Assembly (NCBI RefSeq): GCF_001642475.1 | Contig: NW_019173993.1 | Span: forward strand, 1 to 64,000 | Length of the DNA stretch: 64,000 bases | Direction: 5' to 3' | DNA from: Fonsecaea monophora | Taxonomy: Eukaryota; Ascomycota; Eurotiomycetes; Chaetothyriales; Herpotrichiellaceae | Part shown: positions 23,180-34,639 of the stretch, in pieces | How the letters are laid out: each line of letters begins with the position of its first letter | How positions within the stretch are numbered: the stretch's first letter is position 1 | Translations under genes and position numbers: made by a program | The notes under the pieces: model-generated | What the model was told of the DNA's origin: nothing | Seen by the model: the letters and a program-made list of their open reading frames with translations, nothing else | Databases searched by the model: none

Positions 23180-24234
23180 ATGCCTTCTCCTCAAGATACC
23201 GTCGCCTTCATCGGTAAGGGCAGCCAGCAAATCCAACGATGGTCTGAAGCAGTCTTTCTAACAAGATTCTTCTAGGCATCGGCGTCATGGGCTATTCCAT
23301 GGCCGTCAACCTGCGCGCCAAACTCCCCTCCACGTCCACCCTCCTGATTTGCGACGTCTCAGAAGCCGCGCTGAAGAAGTTCCAAGCCGAAAACTCCTCC
23401 AAAGGCCCCATCGAGGTCGTGGCAAGTGGTTACGACGCGATCAAGCGGGCAAATACCCTGATAACCATGCTCCCTACCGCGGCGGCGGTAGAGAAAGTGT
23501 ACCTGGACCCGACCACGGGCGTCATCCAGGGCGCGATCGAGGCATCCAAGGAGGGGAACCCCCAGAAGAAGCTGATAATGGAATGCGGCACGATCGAGAC
23601 GGCCACCATCCTGAAAGTCGCGGCCGCCACCAAGGAGGCCGCACCGAAACTCGCCTCGGGAGCGACCTTAGACTTTGTCGACGCCCCCGTGAGCGGCGGA
23701 CCCATGGGCGCCGAGGCCGGCACGTTGACATTCATGGTCGGGGCGTCGACCAAGGAAGCCTTCGAGCACGCCAAGGAGTACCTCCAACACATGGGTAAGA
23801 AGGACAGCATATTCCACTGCGGCGACGTCGGCGCGGGGACCGCCTTCAAGGTCATCAACAACTACCTGTCCGCCATCACCAGTCTCGCGGCGAGCGAGGC
23901 GCTCAACATCGGCGCCAAGATGGGCCTGGACCTGAAACTGCTCACCGACGTCATCAACGTCAGCGGCGGCCAGTGCTGGGTCACGTCGCAGTCCAACCCC
24001 GTCCCGGGCATCCACGCCAACGCCCCCGCCAGCCGGGGCTACGAGGGCGGTTTCCGCATCGAGCTGTGCAAGCACGTGCTCGAGATGGGTTCGTCCCTGG
24101 CCGAAATGGTGGGCGCGAGGACCATCCTCGACAAGCCCACCTTGGCCGCCTTTGACGAAGCCATGGCGGACCAGAGGTACAAGGGCAAGGATGCCCGTGT
24201 TGTTTATAAGTGGTTGAACGACCAGGGACGGTAG
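23180..24234 (+). CDS. 3-hydroxyisobutyrate dehydrogenase-like beta-hydroxyacid dehydrogenase
   Basis: Two exons (23180-23213, 23276-24234) encode 330 residues. The N-terminus carries the NAD-binding motif split by the intron: VAFIG-IGVMGYSMAVNL. The substrate loop DAPVSGGPMGAEAGTL and the catalytic-lysine region GAGTAFKVINNYL are typical of the beta-hydroxyacid dehydrogenase family, as is the end helix with KGKDARVVY. In valine breakdown the enzyme oxidises 3-hydroxyisobutyrate to methylmalonate semialdehyde. There is no evident mitochondrial presequence, so a cytosolic or different substrate is possible. The coding sequence is more GC-rich than its flanks. It lies between the two MBL-fold genes. 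Confidence 0.88.
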
Positions 24235-25060
24235 CGAGAAGGAGATATAGCCGAGACATAAATAAAATGAGGCGAGATACCCGAAGACAAGGAACAAACC
24301 AGTATTCGTCCGGCTTTAAAATCACACAATGTTTTTACGCCATATGGCTTCAATTGTCCTACTCTTAGTGAATTCATTTAGTTCTACAAGTAGTTCGAAT
24401 ACTCGGTTCTTTGGCGTGGCGTGGTATGCCAGCCCTTCCCAGGGTCGACTCTCAAAGATGATACCGTCGACGACACCATGGGACATTGTTGACACACGAG
24501 TAGTCCCGCTGATAGCACCATCATGTCGAAAGGTGATCCAAGATATGAGACTGCTGTGGCAGACTTCGATCCTTGGTCATGTTGAACGACGTCTCCTGGT
24601 TTTCATTATCGTCATCGGTCGCCACTCGCAGTTTTAGTCGCCATCCGCAACATTCGGCTTGCGCAAGGATAATATATCAGGCTCTTGCGAAGCCGCTGCC
24701 CAATTTGCGTCCTCATTATGCTTCCGGGCAGCGTGTGATATAGCCCCCGGTGCCCAAGGACAATGGCCAATCGCTAGACAGCTGCATCAGTGAGCCAGCA
24801 AGCGTTCGGTGAAATCTGCCAGTCTCTGTAGCCAAGTAAGCCTAGATATGCCCCAAGTTTTGCATATCCAGAGAAGGACTCGGGGCGAAATCTGCGAGGA
24901 ATAGCATATCCAGCCGGAGCACGACCCTTCTGTATTCAACACGCATTTGAAGACAATATACCATGGCGAACGCCGTTGCCGTGAGAGGGCAATTGTGGAA
25001 TTGCAACAAGCTGGAAATTTCGAGAGTGAAATCACAGCGCACAATCTCAGCATATTCGCT
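24235..25060. other. Intergenic, convergent 3' ends
   Basis: About 830 bp between the dehydrogenase (+) and the transcription factor (-). Frames present here have no protein pattern. Confidence 0.35.
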
Positions 25061-27837
25061 TCATCCTGCTTCGAGCATATCGGCGTAAATGTTCAGGCTG
25101 GTTCCAATGACATCGACGATTGCCCATGTCTGAGCCCCGCGAAACACCTGCGCCCATACCCTTAGCACGCCCGCGCTGAGGTATTTCATTGCAGCGGGTG
25201 AGTCGATAGGCACATCCACAGGCATGGCAAACTCTGTCTCGTCCAGCATGGTCTTAACCAAGGTCGCTATTTTCCGCTCGTCATTCGTTATCGCAGGACC
25301 CGAGTTAGGCAGGCTCAATGCCTCCAGCCATTTACTGAGCAGGAAAGCGCACTCCAATGTGCACAAAGAATGCTGGATGGACCACATGAAGGTCTGCGTC
25401 TGTGCAACAAGATGGATGCCGATCTTGACTGGGATGCTTAAGGCATGGGCAGAATGTAGGACGGCCCGGACGAGCTTCGGTGTCCGCTTGACAGAAGGAC
25501 TGTCTCGAAAGGCATTGGCGATCTGAACCGGGTCGCGAGTATCCAGTGCCCGTCCCGGTCCCAAGTCAACATTGAGTCGAATATATGCAAGGCGCAGGAG
25601 CGCGGTGGAGTTAAAAGTCACTGGCCCATTAGGGTTCATCGGATCAAGGGATGATTCAGGGTTGCGTTTCCATGCTAACTGCCAATTCCTTAGAGCCTGT
25701 TCTATGGCAGCGACATCGTCGGACCGCAGGTCGCCGTCGTGGTCAAGACGATAGCGAGAGATTTGGCGGACGAAGAAAATATGTTGTAGCAGTGCGTGGA
25801 CGAGGACGTAATTCCCCAACGAAGAGTTGTACGTAGTGACATCGTTGCCGTTGCGGGAGAACAGGCGATGTAAGGCTGTCTGAAATTCGGTCTCAGGTAT
25901 TGAACGGGCCCGCAGTTCCTTCCATTTGCTTGCAGTTGGCGCCTTGAATTCCGCGGCGTTGGAAGGTAGCGTGAGATCAACTTCGGAAGCTAGGATAAGG
26001 GAAGGGACGTTGTAAACGATGGTTTGCAGGTTGAAGAAGCAGAAGACGATGAACTTAGTACGTTTGGTTGTCTCGCGTCGAATCCAGTCTGTCCAGTTAA
26101 TGTCGTCGGGCATTGGCTGACTCTTGAATCCGTCGTCTCTCACCAGCGTCGCCAGGACGCTCTGTATTGCAAGCGCTTCGCGAAGGATTTCCCGGTGCTT
26201 GGCCCAAGTTGCCATGGCCATAAGCAACAACAGCGCCTGTGCTGTCTGCATCAGATCTTCTTTCTGCATGCCAGAGTCGAAATCTGGCTGAGATGGGAGA
26301 CCCAAGCAGCCTGACATGGAGTTGCTACGCGGTGTCTCTCCCGTCGCCAGATCGCTAGATTTCCCATGTCCGGAATATTGTGGCGACACTTCTGACGACC
26401 GATGGAAAGCGGCTAACCTGGCGTCTCTCTGGCGGATGCGTTGCATGGCTATTGATTGACTGACCGAAAACAGTTCAACACCTTTTTGTCCCTCAAAGCA
26501 ATACTGCGCACCGACAGCTGCCATTGCCAAAATCAGCTCGATGCAACTGTTATTCACAGACAAAGTGGGTATATGAAGGAAAGGCAGGTGTTCGTGAAAG
26601 CCGTTGACATAACCGGCCAGATATCTTGACAATGCCAGTCTAGATGGGAGTTGAAAAGTACTGGGCACGACGTGAGCAAACTCCGCCAACTTCAAGGAGA
26701 CGTTTTGCCGGTCTTCAATATTGATGTCGGATAGCGGACGATGGATGCTGTCCTGCTCGCTCTGCGGCGCTGAAGGACTTTCTTCCGGTTGCAGCGACGG
26801 TAGGCGTGACCCAAAGCGCGAGAATGAGCCCGAATCTTCAGGGTGATCAGGATTAGGGAGTGCGCGAGATGCAGGTCGTGAGATTTGACGAGGTTCGGTG
26901 GTTGGGAGCACGTCCGTCGGGTGCGTGAAGGACTCGGGTGAGAAGAACGGTATGGGCTGTTCGGCGCTGATCATAGACGAAAAATGGTAAGAAGATAGAG
27001 CACCGTTGTCCATGAAATTTGCCAGATCTTGCAGAGAGTCCTCGAAATCAAATCCCACAAGGCCATTGAGCTGATCCGCTGGAGCTGTAATGGGGGCTTG
27101 CGGAGTCGGCTCGGGTAGGAACTGGTCCTGCACAGGGAATATCGGTGTCGCCATATGGTTGGGCTGTCGCAGGGAAGCGTGGCCTTGTGTGTCCTGAGGT
27201 CGAGCATGCTCGGCAGCCATCAGCAATGTTGCGAAGGAGAGGTCATGACCATTGGGCGTAGTGCCCGTATTCTGAGTCGAGTTTGCAGGAAGATAGCTGG
27301 GCACTATGTTTTGGGAGGCGTTGAAATCGTTGGAGGTCAAACTGGGAGCATCGGTGAGATCCAAAGTGTGGTGCTCGTCGGTGTTTCGCCGTTTTCGAGC
27401 AGTGGTTGCTGTCGTCGAACCCGCGGATCCAGCGCTCTGGCCGTTTCTACCGTTTCTGCCCCAGCGCTCAGCATCGTGACTGAGTCTCTCGTGTCGAACC
27501 AGAAGGTCGCTCCAATAAAGTCAGCCGCCAATGCTTGTAACACCCAAGGGCCAGCGAATTAAGGTACCTTCTTGTGAACTTGCTGTCGCATTGATTACAG
27601 GCGAAAGGTTTCTCTCGAGTATCTGAGGAGAAGTCAGGACAAATGCGCATATGAAGCTAAAAGGTGCCAGAGAGCCATACGCGTCCGTTCATGCCGTTGA
27701 AGATGCTCTAGGCGCGCAAACAGCCGTTGGCAGTGTTTACACTCGAATCTTTTCGGCTTCTTTGGGGGTGGCTCCTGTTTCCGCTCTTCCTCCAACACTG
27801 AGCCGTCAATCTCCGCATTGATGATGTCTTCAGTCAT
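25061..27837 (-). CDS. C2H2 zinc-finger transcription factor with fungal-specific regulatory domain
   Basis: Three minus-strand exons (27681-27837, 27568-27622, 25061-27509) encode 886 residues. Two classical C2H2 fingers lie in tandem: CKHCQRLFARLEHLQRHERTH (about residues 33-53) and CNQCDSKFTRSDLLVRHERLSH (about 61-82). Both introns fall inside or next to the fingers. A basic stretch RKRR follows, then a Pro/Ser-rich linker. From about residue 280 to the end is the helical fungal-specific transcription factor domain, with FLHIPTLSVNNS and ELILAMAAVGAQYC. Proteins with this pairing regulate metabolic gene clusters or carbon use in the nucleus. It is transcribed away from the second MBL-fold gene, so it may control it. 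The C-terminus is taken at the first stop. Confidence 0.88.
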
Positions 27838-28922
27838 GGGCTCAAAAGCATTTCTGCCAGTCGCTATGAGGAGGAAGGGGGGAACTTGGGGGGTTGCCCA
27901 AAGAGCTATCTAGGCAAAAAGCTCGAATTGCTTGTGTGATGGAATGAAGCTCTGGGGGAAGTTTTCTGGGGTGGCAGTGGAGGGATTGGTGGTGGCAGCA
28001 GGGCGGTGGACGCCGCATGTGCAGGCGAGCAGGATTCGCGGTTCGCCGAGCCTTTGCAGGTGAAAAACATGGGGCGAACAGCGCCGGGGGCTACATGTTG
28101 CGGGGCACCTTACCTATTGACAAGGGATGTGCGTTTACCTAGGATGGTAGAAGAAGCCACTAGAAGGCCTAAAATGCACCGAAGGGGGGGAGGCGGTGGA
28201 CATGCCCAGACTTCTAAGCGCCGCCACCTATAAGTGACATTCCCGAGTACCAAAACCGAGAGGCGGCACTGCCAGAGTCAGCTGAAGACCTGGAGTACTC
28301 GAGGAGGAGTGCAGGAGGTAAGCGATTGGCTGAAGGCCGCTGCATTCTATCCGCAGTTGGGCGAGATCACCCTATCCCTCGCTCACTTGTACACATCTCC
28401 GCAACACAAGAATCAGTATGCTGCCTACTATTGTGCCTAGCGGTCTTTACATACTTGCCTTTTGTTGTAGAACAGACGGTCCACTGAATCAGGACCAACT
28501 TGCAGGCAGTCGGATGAAACGAGAACAGATTTCATCTGCGGGGTTTTCTCGCTAGACTGCGCCTTCTATCTCCCGATACAGAACCACCCAGCGAATGCAG
28601 AACCTTGAAGACCTCATCAATTCTACGTCTATATTCAAGTATCTTCAAACTCACCTGCCGGTTCAGCAAGTAGCCATGTGGAACACTCGAGGTCACCCCG
28701 GCCCGGATGCTCATTTTATTGGAGAAGTTTGAAAACATGCCGAAGCTGCTTTTGGCCATTCTCCTTACCCCAACGGCCATCCTCCAGCAAGTGGGACCGT
28801 GGTTGGCATCCGATCTTGATCATATCGATCTTGCTAAAAGCCAAAGGAGTCCTTCAGGTGATGTTAATTGACACGACGTTGACTGCTCGTCCGATACAAG
28901 ACTCAAAGGCTGCACCGGCGGC
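27838..28922. promoter_or_regulatory. Divergent promoter, transcription factor / MBL-fold copy 2
   Basis: About 1.1 kb between divergent start codons. The layout makes shared control of the regulator and the hydrolase plausible. No gene is supported inside. I could not fix a repeated operator sequence by eye. Confidence 0.4.
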
Positions 28923-29956
28923 ATGTCTTCCCCGTATGTGAGCCAGGCACCGCCATCACCGCCAGAAAGCCCCTCCGAAGCGACGGTCGAAGTGTACGCT
29001 CTTTCTGCCGGTCATTTCTCGCTTCCGGAACGTTTCTTTGTTCATCCAGCCTCGCAGACCGCCCGGAGAACTGTGCCCTCTCTGTCTTTCCTGATAGTCC
29101 ACCAAGATCAAGAGACGGGTCAAACAACACGGATAGTATTCGACCTAGGTCTCCGCCGAGACTTGAACAGATACGCGCCACCGATCCAGAAACATGTCGA
29201 GACCAGACAACCCATGACAACCCTCCCTGATGTGACTGCCAGTCTTGCTGCTGGTGGACTCACGCCCGACGACATTCATTATGTCATCTACTCGCATGTA
29301 AGTCTCCCCTACTTGTATCCCACTCCCAGGCTAATGAAGAGGTCAAACAGGTCCATTGGGATCATGTGGGAGAACCTCGAGACTTCCCTAAAAGTACCTT
29401 TGTGGTTGGGAGCGGTGCCAATGCGTTGCTACAGGGCCACGGCTCATTACGAGGGAGTCATTCGTTCTTCGAATCCGACTTAATACCAGCTGAAAGGACA
29501 ATCGAGCTTTCCAACCCTTACGAAGACATAGAGGAAGAAGCCAAGAAACCATCCTTGGATTCTCACGGTCCCGATTTTGTTCAAGAATGGAAGGCCCACG
29601 GAAATCTACCTCGGGTCCTCGACATATTCCATGATGGCAGCCTCCTTATTGTTGACGCTCCTGGTCATCTGCCCGGCCACATCAACCTATTGGCACGGAC
29701 AAGTCCTACAAGCAGTGTCTATTTGGCCGGAGATGCGTGTCACGATAGACGGATCATGAGGAAGGAGAGAAAAATTGGAGAGTGGCTCGACGAGCATGGA
29801 CACATTTGCTGTATTCACGCGGATAAGAAACTGGCCGAGCAAACCATTGAAAGAATCCAACATCTGGAGTCCACGGGAGTCGAGGTGATTTTTGCGCATG
29901 ATTTTGAGTGGGAAGAGGATCCAGCCAACCGATCAAGGTTCTTCGGGAGCTCATGA
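28923..29956 (+). CDS. Metallo-beta-lactamase-fold hydrolase, lactonase-like (copy 2)
   Basis: Two exons (28923-29297, 29351-29956) encode 326 residues. The 53-nt intron (GTAAGT...GCTAATG...AACAG) cuts the zinc-binding motif exactly after its first His: H125 ends exon 1 and V-H127-W-D129-H130 opens exon 2. Other ligands are visible: GHLPGH, the Asp in AGDACHD, and the His in FAHDFEW. It shares LPERFFV, TVPSLSFLI, VFDLGLRRDLNRY and FVVGSG blocks with the gene at 21078, which has no intron. It is probably a cytosolic lactonase or lactamase-type hydrolase with unknown substrate. Confidence 0.85.
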
Positions 29957-32162
29957 ATTTGGATACCATGCTTGAGCGTGTTCACACTAGAAGCGAGGCC
30001 TTTCTAGTCCGTTGATATCTATCATTAGCAAACATATCACTGGGCGCAGAAAACCCCACGAAATTGCCAATCATGCTGTTTGTTTCTCTCACCCATCGTC
30101 CTGGTGCGCCCAGGGTCTATGTCGGGACTCAATATGGTATCCCGAGGGTATTGGGAGTGGGGTAGGTTGGAATGACAGATCGTATCTCTCGGTACATAAG
30201 TGCGGACGTGGGACGGCCAAACAGCCAAAATTGCTGGTCGCCCCGGACGAGTAGTTGAAAATGGAAATACATTGGTTCCCCACTCACCACCACTTTTCTG
30301 GACGAGCAGCCACTTTTCTCCAATCCTGTTCGAGGACCGGTTACTTACAATTACTGCCTATACAGTGTTTGCATAGCCGTGTGGCATAAATGCAGCGACT
30401 GTGTAGGTTGTGATGATATCGTGTTCTCATCTTCCTTGATTACATAGCGACTACGAATACGAAGGCATGACCTCGCCAGAACCACCCTCGAAATTGACGA
30501 CCTGCAACTCTCATGGGGGTACCTAGTAGGTTGGAGCAATGAGACGGACGAATATTGGAAAAGTATGGCGAGGCTCAGCCATCAGCTCTCCGAAGCCAGT
30601 GTTGATCTCATTGCGATGTCAGAGAAGAGCTGGTCGTCTCCCAATATCCAACAACTGATGTTGTGCGCCACTGTTGGTGCTGCTCCAACGGATCTCTACA
30701 TTCCGAACATGTGTGAAGACATGACGATGCCACATTGAAAGAGGGAACCAAAGCAAGCGAGATAATTGACGGGATCTAAGTAACAACATCGCGAGCCTTC
30801 CATGCCTGCGGTAAGGGGCTGCACTTCCTAGTCGAAATCATGAAAGAGGTGGCCATACATCAAAACAATGCTTCTTCAGATTAACATCTCGACGAGGAGG
30901 GAGTTTTCGGAAGGCTAGGGGATATTGGCCTACCATCTCGAGTACCGTAACCCTGGAACGAGAGTCCTATGGACCCATCCCAACCTTGATCTACGCAGAC
31001 AATGATGGAAGTTATTGGAGCCCGAGGTGAGCCGTGCCTTATCTTCGGCGGAAGCAGGCCATGAGAGCACACTGACAGAGGTGCCAGGCGGTCAGAGTTA
31101 TTTTCCTGGGTACCCGATACTGCTGCCCACCCACCTCTAGGTTCAGCGCTGAAGATGCGCATGAGGAATGTCTTGAACTATGGCGGGATATTGGGGGAAT
31201 CATTGGAGTGTTGAAAGTTGCCACTCAACGCAATCTACCTTCGAGGTGTATGGGATATCGCCACCGGTATTGCCCTATTCTGGCAGAGCGACTGAGCAAA
31301 TCATCACAAGGCTGTGGGTGTTGACACCGACGAGGCCCAGTTTTGTACCGAGTCAGCCTCCAAAAAGCATCCACACGCAGAGTCACGCATCCAAAAAAAT
31401 CTAATGTTGGCAATGACCCTTCCCACCAGCGTCTAAAACTGTGTCCATCACCTGTCTCGAACTGGGAAGACAGATCCGAGCGTCCACCGCCACGCTCTCT
31501 CTCTCTCACGACGCCCACTTCTCCAACAATATGCCTTCAGGATAAGTGCCGATTGGAGAAAACCCCAATCTCCGCAGCGTCCGTAAGCAGGACGCTGTAG
31601 TTACATCGACCGTTGACAGCTAGCGCGTTTCCTGACTACCTCGAAGCATTGCCGATCAGCGATCTATGCCGTCTCTGTACTGGGCCCAGCCTAGGATCTG
31701 CTACATCACTAATCCGGTTTGAATCAACCGGTGCCACCAATGGGACTCTGAATGAGACCGGACGGCGTTCTGACATGAACATGGGCCCGCCTTGGCCACC
31801 GAGACAGAAATGGCTATCGCCCTTCGCGAGAGCACCACAGAACACTCAGGCTATCAGGGTTCCTCCCCGGAATTTCTCCTAGATGTCAGTGTGCCTGCCT
31901 CGTCTGCTCTGTGTGCAGAAGTCCTTGTTCCCTTCTACCCGCTTGATCAGGAGAGATATCCACCTGCTGGGAATTTCTAGAGAGGGCCTTCCCCACGTGG
32001 CTTGCTTCTGGACTTCGGTACCCCAACTGGCTTGAGAATCATAAGCTGGACTCCAGGACAAAGATTCTCGTCTCTCGACAAACACACCAACCGGCTCTCA
32101 TATCCACGAAGCCCAAATTTCCCTATACTCACCTTCCATACCGTGGACAAAGGGTAACAAAC
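29957..32162. other. 2.2-kb gene-poor region
   Basis: No convincing gene on either strand. One short ATG frame at 30565-30738 (57 codons, MARLSHQLSEASVD start) reads smoothly and has an open codon run just upstream, but it lacks recognised motifs. The final 150 bp are C/T-rich and probably form the promoter of the permease gene. Confidence 0.35.
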
Positions 32163-33848
32163 ATGACCATGGAGAACCCGGCCGATGAACTCAAGCAAAA
32201 GGCCGAGATTGAGGAGTACATCACAGATGACCGCTCTAGAGAGGCTATCGAGTTCGAGAAGAAAGAAGCCAAGTTGCGGCGCAAGCTCGATCTCTACATA
32301 GCCCCCGTCATGATGCTTCTCATGCTCATCAGTTACCTTGACCGTGGGAATATTGGGTTCGCGGCCACCCAAGGCATGGCTGATGATATCGGCCTACATG
32401 GCAATCAGCTCAACGTATGCTGCCTCAAACCATGCAATTTTGACAAATCCACTAACTGGGTGACAGACTGCCGTCTCTATCTTTTATTGCACATATGTCC
32501 TGGCAGAGCTACCGACCTCGTTATACGTCAAACGACTTCAATTTCACCGAGTCATCCCTATCATCACCTTTTGCTGGGGGCTTGTGTGTATGTGCATGGG
32601 ATTCATCCAGAACTTCGCGGGTCTCTGTGTCTGTAGAATCCTGTTGGGCTGGTTTGAAGGGTACGTTATTCCCAACTATTGAAGCAATTGACGAAAGACG
32701 AAACTGATGTCGTGCATTTAGCTGTTTGTTTCCTTCCATGACCTTGTTCTTGGCCAACTGGTACAGACGAGAAGAATTGGCTCAAAGGATATCCTATCTC
32801 TTCAGTGAGTACTATAACCCTGCGAAATCGGTTAAGACTAACGCGACATAGTTGCCTCTGCGCTCTCTGGCGCTTTCGGTGGTCTTATCGCCTTTGGCAT
32901 CCTGTACATGGATGGCGTCGCCGATTACCCTGGTTGGCGGTGGCTCTATATCCTGGAGGGCCTTATCACGCTCGTCTTCGCTGCCATGTGCATTTATCTA
33001 GTCCCAAAGAACTACCAGACCGCCTACTTCCTCAATGACGAAGACAAGAAAATCATGGCTGTCCGTGCCGAGCTATCAGAATCCTATTCTGGAGGCGACG
33101 GCCACTACAAACTCAGCGATCTCAAGCTGGCCTGGAAAGACACAAAGACTTGGTTGCACGGTGTCAGTCAGATTGCTGTGGTCACAATTCTCTATGGTTT
33201 TGGCACTTTCTTGCCCATTATCATCAAGAACGGACTGCACTACTCCACCAAACAAGCTCAATATCTCGTGATCCCCGTCAATCTCTGGGGAGCAATCGTC
33301 TACGCCGTCGGCGCAGTCATCTCCGACAAATACCACAAGAGGTTCTTGATCATGGTGATTTGTGCTCCTGTCGGCATTGCAGGATACGCCATACTTCTGA
33401 GAATGGACGACGTCTCGGTGGGAGTCCAATATTTCGCAACCTATCTCATCGCCACCGCATGCTTCCTCTGCACCGGCGGTAACATTGCCTGGCTATCTGG
33501 CAATGTGGCACCTGACGGGAAGAGAGCTGCAAGTTTGGGTAAGTCTCCGCTGGCTGATTACGATGTTTTCTTTTTGCTAATGACCGGTCCGTAGGTACCC
33601 AGCTCACCCTCACCAACCTTGGTGGTATCATTTCCGGGCAGATCTACGCGTCCACAGACGCACCTAGATTCGTTCTCGGCCACGCCTGGTCCCTGGGCAG
33701 TCTGGCTTTCGCCTTCATTGTCTTCAACATTCTGTACGTGCTCTACAAGAAGCGCGAGGCCGCCAAGGAGGAGCTACGCTCTCAAGGCGTGGTCACGCCT
33801 CCCCAGGAGTTCACCGACAAGTCGCCCGAATTCAAGTACCAGCTCTAA
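32163..33848 (+). CDS. MFS permease, Dal5/allantoate-type anion:cation symporter
   Basis: Five exons (32163-32414, 32467-32660, 32722-32804, 32852-33538, 33595-33848) encode 489 residues. It has about 12 hydrophobic segments. Typical marks of the anion:cation symporter family include LRRKLDLYIAPVMMLL with SYLDRGNIGFA in the first helix pair, RILLGWFEGCLFPSM before helix 5, and GWRWLYILEGLITL before helix 6. Family members import organic acids, vitamins, ureides or dipeptides at the plasma membrane. Specificity cannot be read from sequence. A second in-frame ATG at 32169 could be the true start. Its position near the hydrolases and regulator suggests uptake for a catabolic route. Confidence 0.88.
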
Positions 33849-34639
33849 ACCCGAATGGAACTGGGATGAAGGTCAGAGGCGACATTGTGAGGATTATCGG
33901 CTGGTTGTCACGAGGCAAATCATCCTGCACTGTGTTTTAGTGGGCCTGGACTCTTGCAAATAGCAGAATGAACGTAGTTACAAAATCCTTCTACAACAAC
34001 CGCATCTTCATCATAATCATGGTCAGACCACGTCCCTGTTAAGAGGCGAATATCTGGTCCCGCAAGCGTCGAGCGCCCCGCGTCTCTGTATGTGTGTATG
34101 TGGCCAGCTCCGGAGTATCCGTGAATATATCGCAACGATTCGAGGCTGGAACTTTTGACAACCCCATGACCAGGTACATGGCAGCTTGTTGGTCCGTATT
34201 TCGCGGCTCTCCAGAAGCCACCTCCCCAAGAGGCTACCAGGGAAGCCAGGCAATGTGATTCATAGCATCTCAGGGTCAATAGCCCGTGGCATCGGGATGG
34301 GAAAAGCCTCGCGGCAGTGGCAGTGGCAACGGCATATTGGAGACCATGTGCCCGGTGACCATAGATTGTACGGCTTCTCGACCCGGTCAGTCCACTCGAA
34401 ATACGATGGGCCTTCCTGCCTACCTCCATACCCACTGCACATGGCCTGGTGTACGGAAGCAGAGCCTGGAACGGGTTGCTGAGTGAGCTGGGAGGAAGAG
34501 AAGGCTGGACCGACGATTCGTCCTGGCGCTTCTTCTCCTCCAAAAAAAGGGGGAGGGGAGGTTGGAGGGCCGTACAATAGTCGAATCCCTGCTCTGCCCT
34601 GCCCTGCCCTGCCCTGCCATGCCCTGCCCTCTGCCTTGC
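33849..34639. other. Intergenic, convergent 3' ends, TGCCC repeat
   Basis: Between the permease (+) and the amylase (-). Contains a tandem TGCCC run just past the amylase stop. Open frames on both strands show no family pattern. Confidence 0.4.
34595..34635. repeat. TGCCC pentanucleotide tandem repeat
   Basis: About seven TGCCC units with one TGCCA variant. It lies in the 3' flank of the amylase gene, 5 nt beyond its stop codon on the minus strand. Confidence 0.8.
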
